DNA from: 66-474 sp035572335 | GTDB lineage: Bacteria > Pseudomonadota > Gammaproteobacteria > Xanthomonadales > Rhodanobacteraceae | Assembly: GCA_035572335.1 (NCBI GenBank) | Contig: DATNAW010000155.1 | Location: 1 to 6,107, forward strand | Direction of reading: 5' to 3' | Length of the DNA stretch: 6,107 bases | Part shown: in pieces, positions 5,104 to 6,107 of the stretch | How positions within the stretch are numbered: the first letter of the stretch is position 1 | Layout: the number at the start of each line of letters is the position of its first letter | The notes under the pieces: generated by a model | Database searches by the model: none | What the model saw: only the letters and a program-made list of their open reading frames with translations | What the model was told of the DNA's origin: nothing | Translations under genes and position numbers: made by a program

Positions 5104-5128
5104 CGCGCGGTTCGCAGCAGCAGCGCGA

Positions 5129-6107
5129 TCAATGCGGCTTCCACGCGCCGTCGCCGTGCCGCCAACGCCAAGCCGCCACCACGCCCGCCAATATCGCGAT
5201 GGCCAGCAGCACCACGAACGCCAGCATCCGGACATCGAACCAGCAGATCGCCGCGAACAGCGCCAGCGGAACGATCGCCAGCGCCAGTGCCAGCACGCGA
5301 TCGCGCCGCCGCGAACCCGGCAGCAACATCGCCACGCCCGCCCACGCCAGCAATACCGCGAGCACGCGCCGCGCCCACTTGAAGCGCGGCGGTTGCGGCG
5401 CGTCGGTCAGCACGTCGGTCAACGAATGCCGGCCGATCAGGACCTGCGCGATCGGATCGCCTGACGGGTCATTTACCGGAACCAGCGTGCCGCCCTGGTC
5501 GCTTGCGAACACGGTCAGATGCGACGGCGCAATCCTCATCCAGCTGACGCGCAGGTCGCCCACCTGCGGATGCGCCGTATTGGCGCTGGTGACCAGCATC
5601 CCGTCACGCGCCTGGAAGGTCGCCGCCATGTTGGGCGGCAGGTGCGATAAGTCGGGTTCGAAGGGTTCCGGTCCATCGATCATGTGCACCAGTTCCGGCG
5701 CGAGCTTGAACCCGCCCACCGTGACGTCGCTGGAATCGAAGCGCGTCGCGTTGATCGGAAACGCGCCCGGATTGGCGTGCCCGGCCGCATCGCCGAAGGT
5801 CGACGAATCGATCGGATGGTCGTACCAGTTCTGGTCGTAATTGCGGACGCCGCCGAAGCGGGTTTCATTCCACTGGAACATCTCGACCTTGCGCAGCAGT
5901 GCCGGCGCATCGGCCGCGACGCCGAATTGCGCATCGCGTGCAGGTGCTTTTATTTCCGGTGAGCCAACCGCCAGCACCAGCTTGCCGTCGGCGGCAGGAC
6001 CGGGTATCGCCGCGCTGCCGGTGAGGACGAAACCGCCCAGCGCATCCTCGCCCATCGCGCGCAGGCGATCGGCATGTTCCGTGAAGCCGAGCAGCAACAA
6101 ACCGAGC
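5129..6107 (-). CDS. TMEM43-family membrane protein (N-terminus cut by window edge)
   Basis: The visible 325 codons reach the stop at 5129-5131; the reading frame is open to the right edge, so the true start and most of the first membrane helix lie outside. The fragment begins LGLLLLGFTEHADR, apparently the end of the N-terminal helix. A large non-membrane domain of about 230 residues follows and contains KVEMFQWNE (about 73-81) and WYDHPIDSSTF (about 94-104), features I associate with TMEM43 (LUMA) proteins. Near the C-terminus three hydrophobic helices lie at about 246-264, 269-288 and 293-313, separated by short Arg-rich turns, followed by a short tail ending WKPH. This one-plus-three helix layout with a big loop is typical of the family. 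Bacterial members have no established function; human TMEM43 is an inner nuclear membrane protein. A TTG at 6098-6100 could be read as a start, but the hydrophobic residues just before it argue against this. The gene converges on the NUDIX gene with a 25-bp gap. Confidence 0.8.
   Translation of the reverse strand, partial: LGLLLLGFTEHADRLRAMGEDALGGFVLTGSAAIPGPAADGKLVLAVGSPEIKAPARDAQFGVAADAPALLRKVEMFQWNETRFGGVRNYDQNWYDHPIDSSTFGDAAGHANPGAFPINATRFDSSDVTVGGFKLAPELVHMIDGPEPFEPDLSHLPPNMAATFQARDGMLVTSANTAHPQVGDLRVSWMRIAPSHLTVFASDQGGTLVPVNDPSGDPIAQVLIGRHSLTDVLTDAPQPPRFKWARRVLAVLLAWAGVAMLLPGSRRRDRVLALALAIVPLALFAAICWFDVRMLAFVVLLAIAILAGVVAAWRWRHGDGAWKPH

Noticed and set aside
5104..5127. CGCGC...GCGCG hairpin in the NUDIX/TMEM43 convergent gap as a terminator
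   Set aside because: Only 5 bp of stem with a 14-nt loop and no T-tract; expected by chance in this GC-rich DNA.

Overview
The window is about two thirds G+C, with strong codon bias and tightly packed genes. Protein content (a three-part proton-translocating transhydrogenase, a sigma factor followed by DUF3619-like and DUF3106-like genes, and promoters of the GCTANNNT type) suggests a gammaproteobacterium of the Xanthomonadales/Lysobacterales, perhaps Rhodanobacteraceae. This placement is an inference from recognised families; no rRNA or other phylogenetic marker is present.

Layout. (1) Positions 1-71, minus strand: the first 23 codons of the membrane subunit pntAB, running off the left edge. 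(2) 72-170: a short divergent control region. (3) 171-1788, plus strand: a three-gene operon encoding a two-domain sigma-70 family factor, a single-pass membrane protein (DUF3619-like) and an exported helical repeat protein (DUF3106-like). Both junctions are ATGA overlaps. (4) 1789-1849: a convergent gap holding a REP-like palindrome. (5) 1850-2947, minus strand: complete pntAA, the soluble NAD(H)-binding transhydrogenase subunit. (6) 2948-3017: a divergent promoter region. (7) 3018-5103, plus strand: a second three-gene operon, nitroreductase - 5'-3' exonuclease (H3TH) - NUDIX hydrolase, again joined by 4-nt overlaps. (8) 5104-5128: a 25-bp convergent gap. (9) 5129-6107, minus strand: a TMEM43-family membrane protein missing its N-terminus at the right edge.

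How the genes work together. The transhydrogenase balances NADH and NADPH using the proton gradient. Its genes are normally adjacent, but here pntAA and pntAB are separated by the opposite-strand sigma operon, so each must have its own promoter. The sigma operon has the form of a cell-envelope response unit: regulator, membrane partner and periplasmic effector. The second operon combines a flavin-dependent NAD(P)H oxidoreductase, a structure-specific DNA nuclease and a nucleotide-sugar pyrophosphatase, which would fit redox and nucleotide housekeeping; that link is inferred from co-transcription only.

No tRNA, rRNA, CRISPR array, insertion sequence or phage gene was seen. The most noteworthy points are the split pnt locus, the sigma/DUF3619/DUF3106 module with its exact 18-residue repeat, and the translationally coupled nitroreductase-exonuclease-NUDIX operon. 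None of the genes is clearly a wholly new family.
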